Shown in pieces: positions 43,515 through 52,623 of a DNA stretch of 64,000 nt. The notes under the pieces were generated by a model. It had not been told where the DNA came from and did not search any database. It worked only from the letters and a program-made list of their open reading frames with translations. Within the stretch, counting starts at the first letter, position 1. Each line of letters starts with the position of its first letter. Source of the DNA: Deltaproteobacteria bacterium (lineage in GTDB: Bacteria > Desulfobacterota > Syntrophia > Syntrophales > UBA2210); contig JAFGTS010000037.1 of NCBI GenBank assembly GCA_016933965.1, positions 1 to 64,000 on the forward strand, given 5' to 3'. The position numbers were made by a program, and so were the translations under genes.

Positions 43515-44219
43515 TCAACCCCTTGCATTCGCTGTATTTTCAAAGGAAAGCCGCAGCCGGTTCACCGACAGGTGGGCGCGGCGGGTGGGTTCGGGAAGGC
43601 GATAGCCGCGGCAGGAGGCGAGAACGACGGCCTGTGCCGTTGCAAGGCTGATCCGGTGTCCCTGGGAAATGAACAGTGGTTTTACCCGGTTTCGGGTGCG
43701 AAGGACGGAACCCACCACGGCATCATCGTGCAGCAGGTCGGAGAAGTCACCCCGTTCCGGCCCCGGTTCCTGAAAGGTCCCCACGAGCCGTGTCTTGGCG
43801 CACCCGATCGAGGGGATATCGAGGATCAGACCCAGGTGGGACGCCAGCCCGAATCCCCGGGGATGGGCGATTCCCTGGCCGTCGAATATGACCGCATCAG
43901 GACGCCTTCGAAGTTTCTCAAAGGCCCGAATGAGGGGCGGTCCTTCCCTGAATGTGAGGAGTCCGGGGATATAGGGAAATGAGACCCGTTCCGAGAAATA
44001 TGATTCTTCAATAACCTCCATCGTTTCAAAATCAAGGATCAACACGGAGGCGAAAAACAGATCGTTATGCCGTGAATATGATATGTCAGCTCCGGCTATC
44101 GTGCCGATCTTCAATGGCTTGTGATCATCGCGGAGGATCAGTTTTTCCGCAAGTTGTTCCTGGACGGTCCTGGCCTCTCTATACCCGATGTTCCATGCAT
44201 GAGGAGAGGTGATCTTCAC
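43515..44219 (-). CDS. nfi: endonuclease V (deoxyinosine 3'-endonuclease)
   Basis: A 234-residue DNA-repair enzyme that cuts one base 3' of deaminated adenine (hypoxanthine). Family motifs are present: IAGADISYS with the first catalytic aspartate (about residue 45), then YIPGLLTFREGP, VIFDGQGIAHPRGFGLASHLG with metal-binding Asp and His, and GCAKTRLVG. Length is typical. The start is GTG 44219; a weak AAGGA lies about 14 bases upstream. It follows ribF by 35 bases on the same strand. Confidence 0.92.
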   Translation of the reverse strand: MKITSPHAWNIGYREARTVQEQLAEKLILRDDHKPLKIGTIAGADISYSRHNDLFFASVLILDFETMEVIEESYFSERVSFPYIPGLLTFREGPPLIRAFEKLRRRPDAVIFDGQGIAHPRGFGLASHLGLILDIPSIGCAKTRLVGTFQEPGPERGDFSDLLHDDAVVGSVLRTRNRVKPLFISQGHRISLATAQAVVLASCRGYRLPEPTRRAHLSVNRLRLSFENTANARG

Positions 44220-44254
44220 GGTTGCGGTATGTGCATCCTTTTTCCTTTGAGGGG

Positions 44255-45193
44255 TCAGATGACATAGGGTGCCAGGATGTGCTTCGCCTGGTCGATATCG
44301 TGCTTGATCTGTTCCACCAGCAGCTTGGGGCTGTCGAACCGTTGTTCGTCCCTGAGCCGCTCGATAAAGAAAAGATCGATATCCTTTCCATAGATGTCGC
44401 CCTGGAAATTGAGAAGATGTACCTCTATGGTAAACTCATTGTCACCGAAGGTGGGACTGTACCCGATGTTGAGGACCCCCTGGTAGCGGGTTCCCTCGAC
44501 CTCGGCGATGATGGCGTAGACACCCATGCCGGGGATGACCTTTTCCGACTCTATGTTGGCTGTGGGAATTCCGATGTCCGTGCCCCGTTGCCGGCCTCTC
44601 ACGACGACCCCGCTTACATTGTACGGCCTGGCGAGCATTTTTGCCGCCCGCGAGACCTGCCCCTCGTTTATCGAGAGCCGGATATTGGTGCTGCTCACTA
44701 TCATGCCGTCCACAGTGACCGCACCGATCTCCTCCACCTGAAAGCCGAGCTCTTCCCCCATGGTCTTGAGAAACCGAGCGTTTCCCTCCTTTCCCCTGCC
44801 GAAGGCATAATCATAGCCGATATAGATCTTCTGGATCTTCAGCTTTTCCCAGAGAATATTCCGGATAAAGGTACCTGCCTCGTTGCGGGAGAACTCCGGT
44901 GTGAAGGGGATGACGATAACGGCATCGATCCACATCTCTTCCATAAGCTTCAGTTTTTCTTCAAGCAGGGTAAGAAGGTAGAAGGTTTTTTTCTCGGGGT
45001 GAAGGACCTTCTGGGGATGGGGGTCAAAGGTGATGACAAGGGATTTCCGGTTCCGTTCCACGGCCTCTTCCAGGACTTTTCTGAATATGGCCTGGTGACC
45101 GAGGTGTATCCCGTCAAAGTTGCCGATGGTGATGATGGAGTGCTTCAACTCTTTCGGTATGTCATTCAGGTCTCTGATTATTTCCATTGTCAT
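44255..45193 (-). CDS. ribF: bifunctional riboflavin kinase / FAD synthetase
   Basis: A 312-residue enzyme converting riboflavin to FMN and then FAD. The N-terminal adenylyltransferase domain has TIGNFDGIHLGHQ (about residues 20-32), ITFDPHPQKVL and the ISSTNIR-like VSSTNIRLSI. The C-terminal kinase domain has GRQRGTDIGIPTANIE, GVLNIGYSPTFG and IEVHLLNFQGDIYGK. The gene supplies cofactors to the many flavoproteins in the window. The tRNA-Leu promoter lies about 110 bases upstream on the opposite strand. Confidence 0.95.
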   Translation of the reverse strand: MTMEIIRDLNDIPKELKHSIITIGNFDGIHLGHQAIFRKVLEEAVERNRKSLVITFDPHPQKVLHPEKKTFYLLTLLEEKLKLMEEMWIDAVIVIPFTPEFSRNEAGTFIRNILWEKLKIQKIYIGYDYAFGRGKEGNARFLKTMGEELGFQVEEIGAVTVDGMIVSSTNIRLSINEGQVSRAAKMLARPYNVSGVVVRGRQRGTDIGIPTANIESEKVIPGMGVYAIIAEVEGTRYQGVLNIGYSPTFGDNEFTIEVHLLNFQGDIYGKDIDLFFIERLRDEQRFDSPKLLVEQIKHDIDQAKHILAPYVI

Positions 45194-45301
45194 AGGTGGT
45201 CGATATGTTTTCTCTTATTGCCTGGCCGGTCCGCCCCGGCCGTTATCCGGAAAGATGGGGCATGATAGCATGTACAGCTGTATTTTCAAGCGTATTTTTC
45301 C

Positions 45302-45330
45302 TTGACATCATCGGGGAGGAAAAGTATAAA
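45302..45330 (+). promoter_or_regulatory. strong promoter of tRNA-Leu
   Basis: TTGACA (45302-45307), a 17-base spacer and TATAAA (45325-45330). Transcription would start about 12 bases before the tRNA 5' end. Confidence 0.85.
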
Positions 45331-45349
45331 TCTGCCCTACATTGAGCGT

Positions 45350-45436
45350 GCCGAAGTGGCGGAATTGGTAGACGCGCTAGGTTCAGGGTCTAGTGGGCGC
45401 AGGCCTGTCCGGGTTCAAATCCCGGCTTCGGCACCA
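45350..45436 (+). tRNA. tRNA-Leu (CAG anticodon)
   Basis: An 87-base class II tRNA with encoded CCA. The acceptor stem GCCGAAG pairs with CTTCGGC before A-CCA. The D arm contains TTGGTAGAC. The anticodon arm CTAGG, loop TTCAGGG, TCTAG gives anticodon CAG (codon CUG). A leucine-type variable arm is present, and the T arm includes GGGTTCAAATCCC. The tRNA is a stand-alone unit with its own promoter and terminator. Confidence 0.95.
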
Positions 45437-45449
45437 TGAATGAAATCAA

Positions 45450-45492
45450 GGGGTTGGCAGACTGTGAAAATTATTCCTGCCAGCCCCTTTTT
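45450..45492 (+). terminator. Rho-independent terminator of tRNA-Leu
   Basis: GGGGTTGGCAG pairs with CTGCCAGCCCC (one G-T pair), followed by TTTTT. The region 45493-45672 after it shows no gene. Confidence 0.85.
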
Positions 45493-45672
45493 CGTGAAAA
45501 AATCATTAAATCGATAGCATCCGATCTTGAAGGTATTGTGTCGGCTGCTTTTCAATAACTGTCAGTTAGACCGGAACCCACACCATCCGTAAAGCGTGTA
45601 TCTTGAGGCACCCGTTGAAACAAAGGTTCACGAAGCCCTTGCAGGTCTACGCAGATATGTTTCATGGATCGG

Positions 45673-47568
45673 TCATATCCTCTTTTTATATTGCAGCTCG
45701 CTGAAGGTTATTCTGAACGTCGTTCCTTCCGTTCTTTCTATCTCCAGGGTGCCGCTCAACTGATCCGTCAAAATGGAGACAAGCTGCATCCCGAAAGTCC
45801 CTGTACTCCGGGGATCGATATCTTCCGGAAGACCGATACCGGTATCGCTGACCGATAACGTGAGTGTCTGGTCGGAATTTCTATGAAGGGCAACGATGAC
45901 TTCCCCCTTCCTCCCCTGAGGAAAGGCGTACTTCAGGGTGTTCGTGACCAATTCATTGACGATCAGCCCGCAGGGAATGGCCGTCTCGATCGCAAGTGGA
46001 ATATCCTCCACCTGAGGAACGAAAGAGATAATGTCCGAGTAGACATTGTGAGCCACAAAAAGATGCGACACCAGACTTTCAACATATTCGGCGAAGTTGA
46101 TGCTTGACAGGTCCGGAGACAGGTAGAGCTTTTCATGAATGAGTGCCATCGATCTCACCCGTCCTTCACTGTCTCGCAGGATGGATGCGACTTCCTCCTG
46201 CGGGGCGGTATCGGACTGAAGGCTCAGCATGCTGGAAATGATCTGCATGTTATTCTTCACCCGGTGATGAACCTCCTGGAGCAGGGATTCTTTCTCGCGC
46301 AGTGACTGTATTATCATTTCTTCCGCCTGCTTTTGCTCAGTGATGTCGCGGCCGACTCCCAGAACAGCATAGGGTTTCCCATCACGGTAGACGAGGGATC
46401 CTGAAGTTTCCACATATCTGTACCCGCCATCTTTACGGGTGATCCTGAATTCAACGACTCCGCTTTGAGCCCCGTTCTGCACGATGCTTTTCAGTGTTCG
46501 ACTGGCTGTTTTTAGTTGCTCGGAATCTACCAGAGAAGCGAAGTTCAGACGAAGCATTTCATCTCGACTGTAACCGGTCATGTTCGATGTCGGCTGGTTA
46601 ACATCGATAAAATTACCCCTTAGATCGTGGATATACACACATTCAAGAGACCGTTCGAACAAGGCCCGAAAGCGCTCATTGCTTTCACGAAGAAATTCTT
46701 CGGCCTGCCTGCGCTTCGTGATATCTCGGGCCACGGAAACCAGGCCGATGATCTCGCCGTCACGTGTCAGGGACGAACTGCTGACCTCACAGAATTTTCT
46801 TGTCCCGTCCTTGGTGACCAATTCATAGACGCCCGGAGGAACGCTCTCCCCGTTCAAGAGCATGTTTATGCTGAATTCAGCTTGCACAAGAGAATCCGGT
46901 GAAAGCACGTGTCTCAGTTCGGAGGCGGACTTGTCGATAAAATCCTCTGGTTTGTAACCCAATATTTTCTCCACGCTTGGCGTCATGCTGATAATTTTAA
47001 GGTTGTTATCAATCGTAAAAATAACATCCGATACATTCTCAAAGGCAAGACGGTACATCTCCTCCAAAGCCTTGAGCTTCTGGTTTACAGTCTCAAGGGA
47101 CATCATTTTTGATTCAAGTTTTTTGAAAAGGACTTCATTGTGCTTCCTGAAGAACTCCATTTCTTCGCCAAGGGGCTTGCTTTCCACCTGCTTTGCAACA
47201 TAGTTCCCGTCGAGTACCTCCTGTAACATGTTCAGTAATACATCCGGCTCCTGGGGCTTGATGATGAACCGGTCGGCCCCGAGGCTTATCGCAAATTCCT
47301 CGTCCTTCTTTTCGTTGTACGTTCCGGTGTAAAACACCAGAGGTATGTGGTTGAGTGCGGCATCCGATTTCCATTCCCGGCATAAGGTGAATCCATCCAT
47401 TACCGGCATGAAGATGTCCGCGACAACAAGGTCGGGAGGGTCAAGGCGGGCTCTGTCCAGTGCTTCCTGGCCGTTCATTGCCGAAATCACTTCATATCCG
47501 TGACCTTTCAGCAGACTTTCCAGCATGTAGAGATTGGTGCTGTTGTCATCCACAATCAGAATCTTCAT
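45673..47568 (-). CDS. hybrid response regulator - PAS - HisKA_2 histidine kinase
   Basis: A 631-residue cytoplasmic signalling protein. It has an N-terminal receiver domain (about 1-120) with phosphoacceptor Asp in VVADIFMPVMDG, a coiled linker (about 130-165), and two PAS domains (about 165-290 and 295-415), each with a trailing PAC motif (VSVARDITKR and LGVGRDITEQ). A HisKA_2 dimerisation domain has the phosphohistidine in EVHHRVKNNMQ (about 435), followed by an HATPase domain ending near GTTFRITFSELQY. No membrane segment, so it senses an internal signal or another kinase. No output regulator gene is adjacent. The region 47569-47863 upstream is non-coding. Confidence 0.9.
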   Translation of the reverse strand: MKILIVDDNSTNLYMLESLLKGHGYEVISAMNGQEALDRARLDPPDLVVADIFMPVMDGFTLCREWKSDAALNHIPLVFYTGTYNEKKDEEFAISLGADRFIIKPQEPDVLLNMLQEVLDGNYVAKQVESKPLGEEMEFFRKHNEVLFKKLESKMMSLETVNQKLKALEEMYRLAFENVSDVIFTIDNNLKIISMTPSVEKILGYKPEDFIDKSASELRHVLSPDSLVQAEFSINMLLNGESVPPGVYELVTKDGTRKFCEVSSSSLTRDGEIIGLVSVARDITKRRQAEEFLRESNERFRALFERSLECVYIHDLRGNFIDVNQPTSNMTGYSRDEMLRLNFASLVDSEQLKTASRTLKSIVQNGAQSGVVEFRITRKDGGYRYVETSGSLVYRDGKPYAVLGVGRDITEQKQAEEMIIQSLREKESLLQEVHHRVKNNMQIISSMLSLQSDTAPQEEVASILRDSEGRVRSMALIHEKLYLSPDLSSINFAEYVESLVSHLFVAHNVYSDIISFVPQVEDIPLAIETAIPCGLIVNELVTNTLKYAFPQGRKGEVIVALHRNSDQTLTLSVSDTGIGLPEDIDPRSTGTFGMQLVSILTDQLSGTLEIERTEGTTFRITFSELQYKKRI

Positions 47569-47863
47569 TATCAGTATCCTTTCGCTGGAGACTTCCTGTT
47601 CCTGAAAGCCATATTTTTGATGAGAATCAGCATGTGAAGACGATGCAGTGTTTTGTTTGATGCGGCCTTTCCACTTGGTAACGAAGAATAAACCAGTTAC
47701 AGGCTGTAAGTCAACAGCTTGAAGCTGAGCAGCAGGTATATTTCATATCCCCCATGGAAGTCACTGGTGACGGAAAGACACCCTGTTTTTTAAAAAATAT
47801 TCGGCAGAACGGGGAGATTCGTAGTAGGATGCATAATACTTGGTAGCGGTGAACGGAGGCGGC

Positions 47864-48607
47864 ATGGAATTCTTCGAAAAGCAGTTCAATGATGTGTACG
47901 CTTACATGGCGAGGAAAAAAGCAGGAGGCACGCTATCGGTATGTGACGAGCCGCCCGTTGAGGAATGGCCTTCGGAAAAAAACAGGAATATTGTCCTTGC
48001 CGGGGATATGGCGGTCGAGTTGGGAAATCCCTCTCAGGAATCGGCGGCCCTTCTGCTCTGGACGGAGGAGCCGGGAAGGGTTCATCCCGGGAGGATATCC
48101 CTTGTCGGACCGGAATTGCGGGAGTGCGAGGGGGAAAGCAGGCCCTTTGGAAAGGTCGTGCTTGCCGAGGTTCGCGGATTTGATGAGAACAACAGCTATG
48201 ATCGTTACCGTGAGATGGAGGGCGTCCGATACGATCTCGATCTGAAGGGATACATGCTGCGGGCCGCGTCCCAGTACCAGCGGGAATGGAGCCGTGTCAG
48301 CCGGGAAGCGCTTCGTGACGGGTTCTCCCTGCGGTTCCTCGGAGCGTCTCTCATCAGCCGGCTTACGGCCCTTGATTATGTTGATGCCGCTGAGATACTC
48401 TTTGTTACCTCAGGACGTGAAGATGTACTGGAATTGAAGAAGATCGCCGCTGAATCGGCCCTGGTGATCAATGCGATGAACAAGATCGTCGAAGAATTCT
48501 CACACGATTGCGCCACCTGTGACTACGCGTCCGTCTGCTCCGATGTGGAGGCACTTCGCCGATTGCGAAAAGTGCACACCGGTTCCTCTTCATCGGAAAC
48601 CGAATAA
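47864..48607 (+). CDS. acetyl-CoA synthase-like protein (partial ACS fold)
   Basis: A 247-residue protein whose sequence runs colinear with the middle domain of acetyl-CoA synthase (CdhC/AcsB). GDMAVELG, GRISLVGPEL, FGKVVLAEVRGF and YQREWSRVSREALRDGF correspond to GDMYVEMG, IEVIGPDI, PLGILVDIYG and NWLRVSKDAVAKGF of ACS. It stops shortly after DCATCDYASVC, the place of the first A-cluster cysteines (SCVLCQSFAPNHVC). The rest of the nickel-binding domain is missing, so it cannot be a complete synthase. It may be a regulatory, chaperone or repurposed C1 protein; function unknown. Start 47864 has GGAGG upstream. Convergent with the cysteine desulfurase gene. Confidence 0.65.
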   Translation: MEFFEKQFNDVYAYMARKKAGGTLSVCDEPPVEEWPSEKNRNIVLAGDMAVELGNPSQESAALLLWTEEPGRVHPGRISLVGPELRECEGESRPFGKVVLAEVRGFDENNSYDRYREMEGVRYDLDLKGYMLRAASQYQREWSRVSREALRDGFSLRFLGASLISRLTALDYVDAAEILFVTSGREDVLELKKIAAESALVINAMNKIVEEFSHDCATCDYASVCSDVEALRRLRKVHTGSSSSETE

Positions 48608-48622
48608 AAGATCATCTGCTAT

Positions 48623-49756
48623 TCAGGCCTTTTTCATGTGCTGTATGATCAGCGCACCCGCCCGGTTCACCTCGTCCTCCGTGGTGAACCGACCCGTCGA
48701 GATGCGGATCGTTCCCCGGGCGTATTCCGGGGGTACGCCCATGGCGGTCAGGACCGGTGACACGGTCATTGAATCGGCGTGGCAGGCCGAACCCATCGAG
48801 AGGGCAACATCCGTCATAAGTGACGCAATGTCGAAGTAGTCAATTCCGGGAATACTGACGTTCAGGGTATTTGGCAGACATTTCTCCGGGTGACCGTTGA
48901 CACGGATCCCGGTGATGTGTGCCGTGAGCTGTTCTCTGAGCCTGTCGCGCAGCAACGTGAGGTGAGCCATATCGTCTTCGAGTCGTCGCAGGGCGATTTT
49001 ACAAGCCTCGCCCAGTCCGACGATCTCCGGGACGTTTTCGGTTCCCGGTCGCAGGTCACGCTCATGCCCGGCCCCGTGCATCTGCTTTTTTAATTCGATT
49101 CCCTCACGAATGTAAAGGGCGCCGACTCCTTTCGGTCCATAGAGTTTATGACCTGCAAGGGAGAGAAGGTCCACGCCGAGTCCGTCAACAGTGACGGGAA
49201 TTTTTCCCACTGACTGAGCGGCATCGGTATGAACGGGAATCCCCGCCCACCGGGCAAAAGTACAAATCTCTTCAATGGGTTGGATCGTTCCGACCTCATT
49301 GTTGGCATGCATGATGGTGATAAATGATGTGTCGCTTGTGACGGAAATCTCCAGGGTTTCCAACTGCAGGAGACCCTGTTCATCAACAGGCAGGTAGGTG
49401 ATGGAGACTCCCCGGTTTTCGAGGTATCGGCATACTTCGGTAACGGCAGGATGTTCTATGGCCGAGGTGATGATGTGCGTTTGCGCCGTGCCGCGGGCTT
49501 CCATGATCCCTCTGATGGCAAGGTTGTTTGATTCAGTGCCGCCGCTGGTGAAGATAATTTCTCCGGGAGCGCAGCCCAGGAAGTCGGCCACCTGAGCCCT
49601 GGCCTTCTCGACGGCCTCCCGCGCCCTGATCCCATATCGGTGACCGCTTGAGGGGTTGCCGAAATGGCGCTCAAGGTAGGGGCGCATCGCCTCAACCACC
49701 TCTGGGTCGACAGGGGTCGTCGCATTGTAATCCAGGTAGATCGGGTCAGGTTCCAT
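48623..49756 (-). CDS. cysteine desulfurase (NifS/IscS family)
   Basis: A 377-residue PLP enzyme that mobilises sulfur from cysteine for Fe-S clusters or other sulfur uses. The N-terminal LDYNATTPV and the TSGGTESNN loop are typical. The PLP lysine is in SLAGHKLYGPKG, and the catalytic cysteine is C325 in MGSACHADS, within a loop shaped like that of IscS (SGSACTSAS) but with CH instead of CT. The long mobile loop suggests the NifS/IscS rather than the SufS group. The ATG at 49756 is chosen; no strong ribosome site is visible. There is no IscU or scaffold gene nearby. Confidence 0.9.
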   Translation of the reverse strand: MEPDPIYLDYNATTPVDPEVVEAMRPYLERHFGNPSSGHRYGIRAREAVEKARAQVADFLGCAPGEIIFTSGGTESNNLAIRGIMEARGTAQTHIITSAIEHPAVTEVCRYLENRGVSITYLPVDEQGLLQLETLEISVTSDTSFITIMHANNEVGTIQPIEEICTFARWAGIPVHTDAAQSVGKIPVTVDGLGVDLLSLAGHKLYGPKGVGALYIREGIELKKQMHGAGHERDLRPGTENVPEIVGLGEACKIALRRLEDDMAHLTLLRDRLREQLTAHITGIRVNGHPEKCLPNTLNVSIPGIDYFDIASLMTDVALSMGSACHADSMTVSPVLTAMGVPPEYARGTIRISTGRFTTEDEVNRAGALIIQHMKKA

Positions 49757-49801
49757 AATAGAGCAACGGATCAAAACTATGCAAAAACTTCATGATGCAT
49801 T

Positions 49802-50341
49802 TTATTTGAACAGTTTTGCGACCTGCCGGAACGTCTCGCTGCCGGCGACCTTCAGCAGTTCAAATATCGCCATTTCCACACTCGAGAGTCTCCCGCCGGC
49901 CTCACGCATCCGCGCGATCCCCACATCCCGGTTTTCCGGGGTCCGTGAAGCGATGCAGTCGCTGATCACAAACACCTCGTACCCTTCACTGAGCAGGTCG
50001 ATCGTGGTCTGATATACGCAGACGTGGGATTCAATTCCCGTGATAAGGACCTGACGCCTGCCGCTGTCAAGAAGTGATCTGCGGAAGAGCGGTTCACCCC
50101 AGCAACTGAAGGCGGCCTTGGCGATAGGTTGAAAATCGCTGAAAAGCGACGCGATCCGGGGGATCGTCGGGCCCAGTTTTTCCGGTATCTGTTCCGTAAT
50201 GATACTGGGAATATCCAGCAATTGGGTTCCACTGATCAGGATCTCGAGATTGCGGAAGAGTGATTCTTTTTCATGCATTGCCTCGGCGAGATTTCCCTGG
50301 ATATCGATAACGACGAGGACGGTATGTTCAGTGGTGAGCAT
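49802..50341 (-). CDS. isochorismatase-family hydrolase
   Basis: A 179-residue cysteine hydrolase of the isochorismatase superfamily. The catalytic Asp is in VVIDIQGNL (about residue 13), lysine and surrounding residues in AKAAFSCW, and the nucleophile cysteine in ITGIESHVCVYQT. Members include nicotinamidases, isochorismatases and many uncharacterised hydrolases; this one resembles YcaC/MAR1-like proteins, with substrate unknown. ATG 50341 is preceded by AAGGA at eight bases. Same-strand neighbours are a metallo-hydrolase upstream and the cysteine desulfurase downstream, with no clear common pathway. Confidence 0.85.
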   Translation of the reverse strand: MLTTEHTVLVVIDIQGNLAEAMHEKESLFRNLEILISGTQLLDIPSIITEQIPEKLGPTIPRIASLFSDFQPIAKAAFSCWGEPLFRRSLLDSGRRQVLITGIESHVCVYQTTIDLLSEGYEVFVISDCIASRTPENRDVGIARMREAGGRLSSVEMAIFELLKVAGSETFRQVAKLFK

Positions 50342-50405
50342 CGGGTTATCCTTTCTCATGCAGCGGTTCAGTGCTTTCAATTTCCAGGAGATGATGGGGT
50401 AGGAG

Positions 50406-51245
50406 CTACAGCCGTATCTCACTGTCCTGCGTGAGGGCGAAACACTCCAGATCGGCGCCTTTGCGTTCGACGATGTTCCGGCAGTCCTGAACAATGATAT
50501 CGATCTCTTTGTCGGTCCTTTCCTGGTTGTGATGAAAGAGCCCCAGTTTTTTGACTCCCGCCTCCAGCGCGAGCTTCAGCGCGTCGGTATAGACGCTGTG
50601 TCCCCATTCTTTCTTTGTTTTGTAATCGGCTTCAATATACTCGGCGTCATGAATGAGGAGATCGGCGCCGGTGGAAAACTTCAGGTAGTCGTCGTAGTCG
50701 AGACCGCCAGGATGCCTGAAGGTCAGTTCGTTATCGGTCAGGAAGACGAAGGTCTTGCCATCCTCGATGAACTTGTATCCGTTGCCCTGGTTTGGATGGC
50801 TGAGAAAGATCGGGATGACCGTCAGGGAGCCGATGGTGAAAGCCCCTTCGCAGGTTCCGCTGTAGTCTATGGCAGCCCTGAGATCGGAGTATTTTACGGG
50901 GAAATGGGGGGGGCTCATGACGCGCTGGATCATTTCCTGGATGGATGCGTTGGGAAAGGGGCAACCGCACATATTGACCCGGGCGCGTTCAAAATAGAGG
51001 GGCTTGAAAAAGGGAAATCCCATGAGGTGGTCCCAGTGGGCGTGCGTAAAGATCATATGGTATACAAGCCGCTTTTCGGCGATAAGGCTGTTTCCGAGTC
51101 GCCGGATTCCCGAACCCGCATCGATGATAACGATCTCGTCGTCCTTCGTTCTGATCTCGATACAGGTCGTGTCTCCGCCATAGACAAGGAATTCCGGTCC
51201 CGAAACGGGTATTGAACCCCTGGCACCCCAACACCGTATGATCAT
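50406..51245 (-). CDS. metallo-beta-lactamase-fold hydrolase
   Basis: A 279-residue MBL-fold metal-dependent hydrolase. The family motif is FTHAHWDHLMGFPF (about residues 65-78), with further metal ligands likely in FLSHPNQGN, IHDAEY and LFHHNQ. The N-terminal CWGARGSIPVSGPEF and GGDTTCIEI match a common group of cytosolic hydrolases related to PhnP and RNase Z. It is followed by the isochorismatase-like gene after 64 bases and preceded by an epimerase-like gene. Substrate unknown. Confidence 0.88.
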   Translation of the reverse strand: MIIRCWGARGSIPVSGPEFLVYGGDTTCIEIRTKDDEIVIIDAGSGIRRLGNSLIAEKRLVYHMIFTHAHWDHLMGFPFFKPLYFERARVNMCGCPFPNASIQEMIQRVMSPPHFPVKYSDLRAAIDYSGTCEGAFTIGSLTVIPIFLSHPNQGNGYKFIEDGKTFVFLTDNELTFRHPGGLDYDDYLKFSTGADLLIHDAEYIEADYKTKKEWGHSVYTDALKLALEAGVKKLGLFHHNQERTDKEIDIIVQDCRNIVERKGADLECFALTQDSEIRL

Positions 51246-51273
51246 ACCCTGCTCCTCGGATGGTGACGGCTTC

Positions 51274-52188
51274 TCACGACAATATGTCGCGAAGTGCCTC
51301 CTGGATGGTAGGAAAGGAAAAAATGAAACCCCGTTCCAGCAGCCGCTCGGGGAATACCCGCTGCCCTTTCAGTAACACGTTTCCAAACTCACCCAATAGC
51401 GCTCTCAGCACAAATGAGGGAACCGATGGAAGGATGACCGGTTTTTCAAGCGCTTCGGCAAGTGCCTGTGTGAGTTCCCGATTCCGCACCGGGTTTGGAG
51501 CCGAGCAATTAATGGGTCCCTCAATATCTTCCCGTTCCAGAAGAAACGCATACACAGCAGCCAGGTCTTTTTCATGAACCCATGAGAACCACTGCCGGCC
51601 GTTGCCGAGAGGGCTCCCAAGCCATCGTTTAAAAAGTGGCAGCAACTGGCTCAGGGCTCCGCCGTTACGGCCCAGTACGATGCCGAAGCGACAGATGACA
51701 ACCCGTGATCCATAATCAACTGCTTTCATCGCGGCTTGTTCCCAGTCCCGGGCGACGGTCGAAAGGAAATCAGTTCCCGGCGGGTCGTCTTCTTTCAGAG
51801 TGTCATCTCCGTGAAAACCATAATAGCCGACGGCGGAGGTGCTGAGAAGCGTCTTTGTACTCCCCCCGCCACGGGAGAGAGCCTCAACCAGATTTCGCGT
51901 CGTTGCGATACGGCTTTCTCGTATGCGTTTTTTCGTTTTCTCCGTCCAGCGACTGAAGATGGAGGCACCTGCCAGATTTATGAAGACATCATGTCGAGCT
52001 GCCTCGTCCTGCCATTTCCCTTTCAGTGTTGGATCTCCGGTGAGGAAATTGATCATGGCCGGTTCCGCCGCCGCCGGAATAACCTCTCCTGGCCGCGTGA
52101 GTATGGTAACGATATGTCCCTTTCCAGCGAGGTCACGCGAGAGCGTTGTTCCCACAAAACCCGTTCCGCCGGTCATGAATATTCGCAT
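51274..52188 (-). CDS. TIGR01777-type NAD(P)-binding sugar-epimerase homologue
   Basis: A 304-residue protein with an extended short-chain dehydrogenase Rossmann fold: GGTGFVGTTLSRDL at residues 7-20. It has the YfcH/SulA-like marks LSTSAVGYYGFHGD (active-site Ser/Tyr region) and the conserved C-terminal end starting VILPSVPSFVLRALLGEFG. The group binds NADP(H); its physiological substrate is unknown. It belongs to a run of small minus-strand genes. The PNPOx-like gene ends 28 bases upstream of its start. Confidence 0.87.
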   Translation of the reverse strand: MRIFMTGGTGFVGTTLSRDLAGKGHIVTILTRPGEVIPAAAEPAMINFLTGDPTLKGKWQDEAARHDVFINLAGASIFSRWTEKTKKRIRESRIATTRNLVEALSRGGGSTKTLLSTSAVGYYGFHGDDTLKEDDPPGTDFLSTVARDWEQAAMKAVDYGSRVVICRFGIVLGRNGGALSQLLPLFKRWLGSPLGNGRQWFSWVHEKDLAAVYAFLLEREDIEGPINCSAPNPVRNRELTQALAEALEKPVILPSVPSFVLRALLGEFGNVLLKGQRVFPERLLERGFIFSFPTIQEALRDILS

Positions 52189-52216
52189 AACCCGGTTTCC
52201 CTCGGAGATACAGATT

Positions 52217-52603
52217 TCAGGTACCGCTCCCCACCAGGGGCATTTCCCCGTCGATCATGAAATATACCAGAAATTTCGAGTTTCTCTCATCCTTCTCTGA
52301 TTCGCGGCCATGGGAGCTTCTCCTGAGCGCGTCGATCGTTTCAGTGTCCGTTTCTTCCCGTACCTTCGTCATGTGAAACCGTTTGCCCCGGTAAGGCTCT
52401 CCTGCCTCGATAAAAAGGTAGGCCGCCCGCGGATTCGATTGAAGATTCGCATGGGTCAGGCGGTCGGCCATGATGAAGGCGAATGAGCCGTCCTCCATGA
52501 CATGAGGCCGGCCGTACAGGGCCGCGTTCACCCGCCCCTCTGAATCGGCCGTGGCAAGAATTCCCGTTCCTTTTGTGTTCTCGAAATATTCTCTGTGATT
52601 CAC
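52217..52603 (-). CDS. pyridoxamine-phosphate-oxidase-like flavin protein
   Basis: A 128-residue split-barrel protein of the PNPOx-like family, which commonly binds FMN or F420. Supporting segments are NTKGTGILATADSEGRVNAALYGRP, FIMADRLTHANLQSNPRAAYLFIEAG and GKRFHMTKV (flavin-phosphate contacts). The start is GTG 52603 with GGGGGAA upstream; the frame is open further but unconserved in appearance. Reaction unknown. It lies 20 bases after the DUF89 gene on the same strand, so the two are probably co-transcribed. Confidence 0.8.
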   Translation of the reverse strand: MNHREYFENTKGTGILATADSEGRVNAALYGRPHVMEDGSFAFIMADRLTHANLQSNPRAAYLFIEAGEPYRGKRFHMTKVREETDTETIDALRRSSHGRESEKDERNSKFLVYFMIDGEMPLVGSGT

Positions 52604-52623
52604 TCTGTTCCCCCGGTAACAAC

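Noticed and set aside
45350-45436. Attachment site of an integrated element at the tRNA
   Set aside because: No integrase gene and no repeat of the tRNA 3' end in the window.
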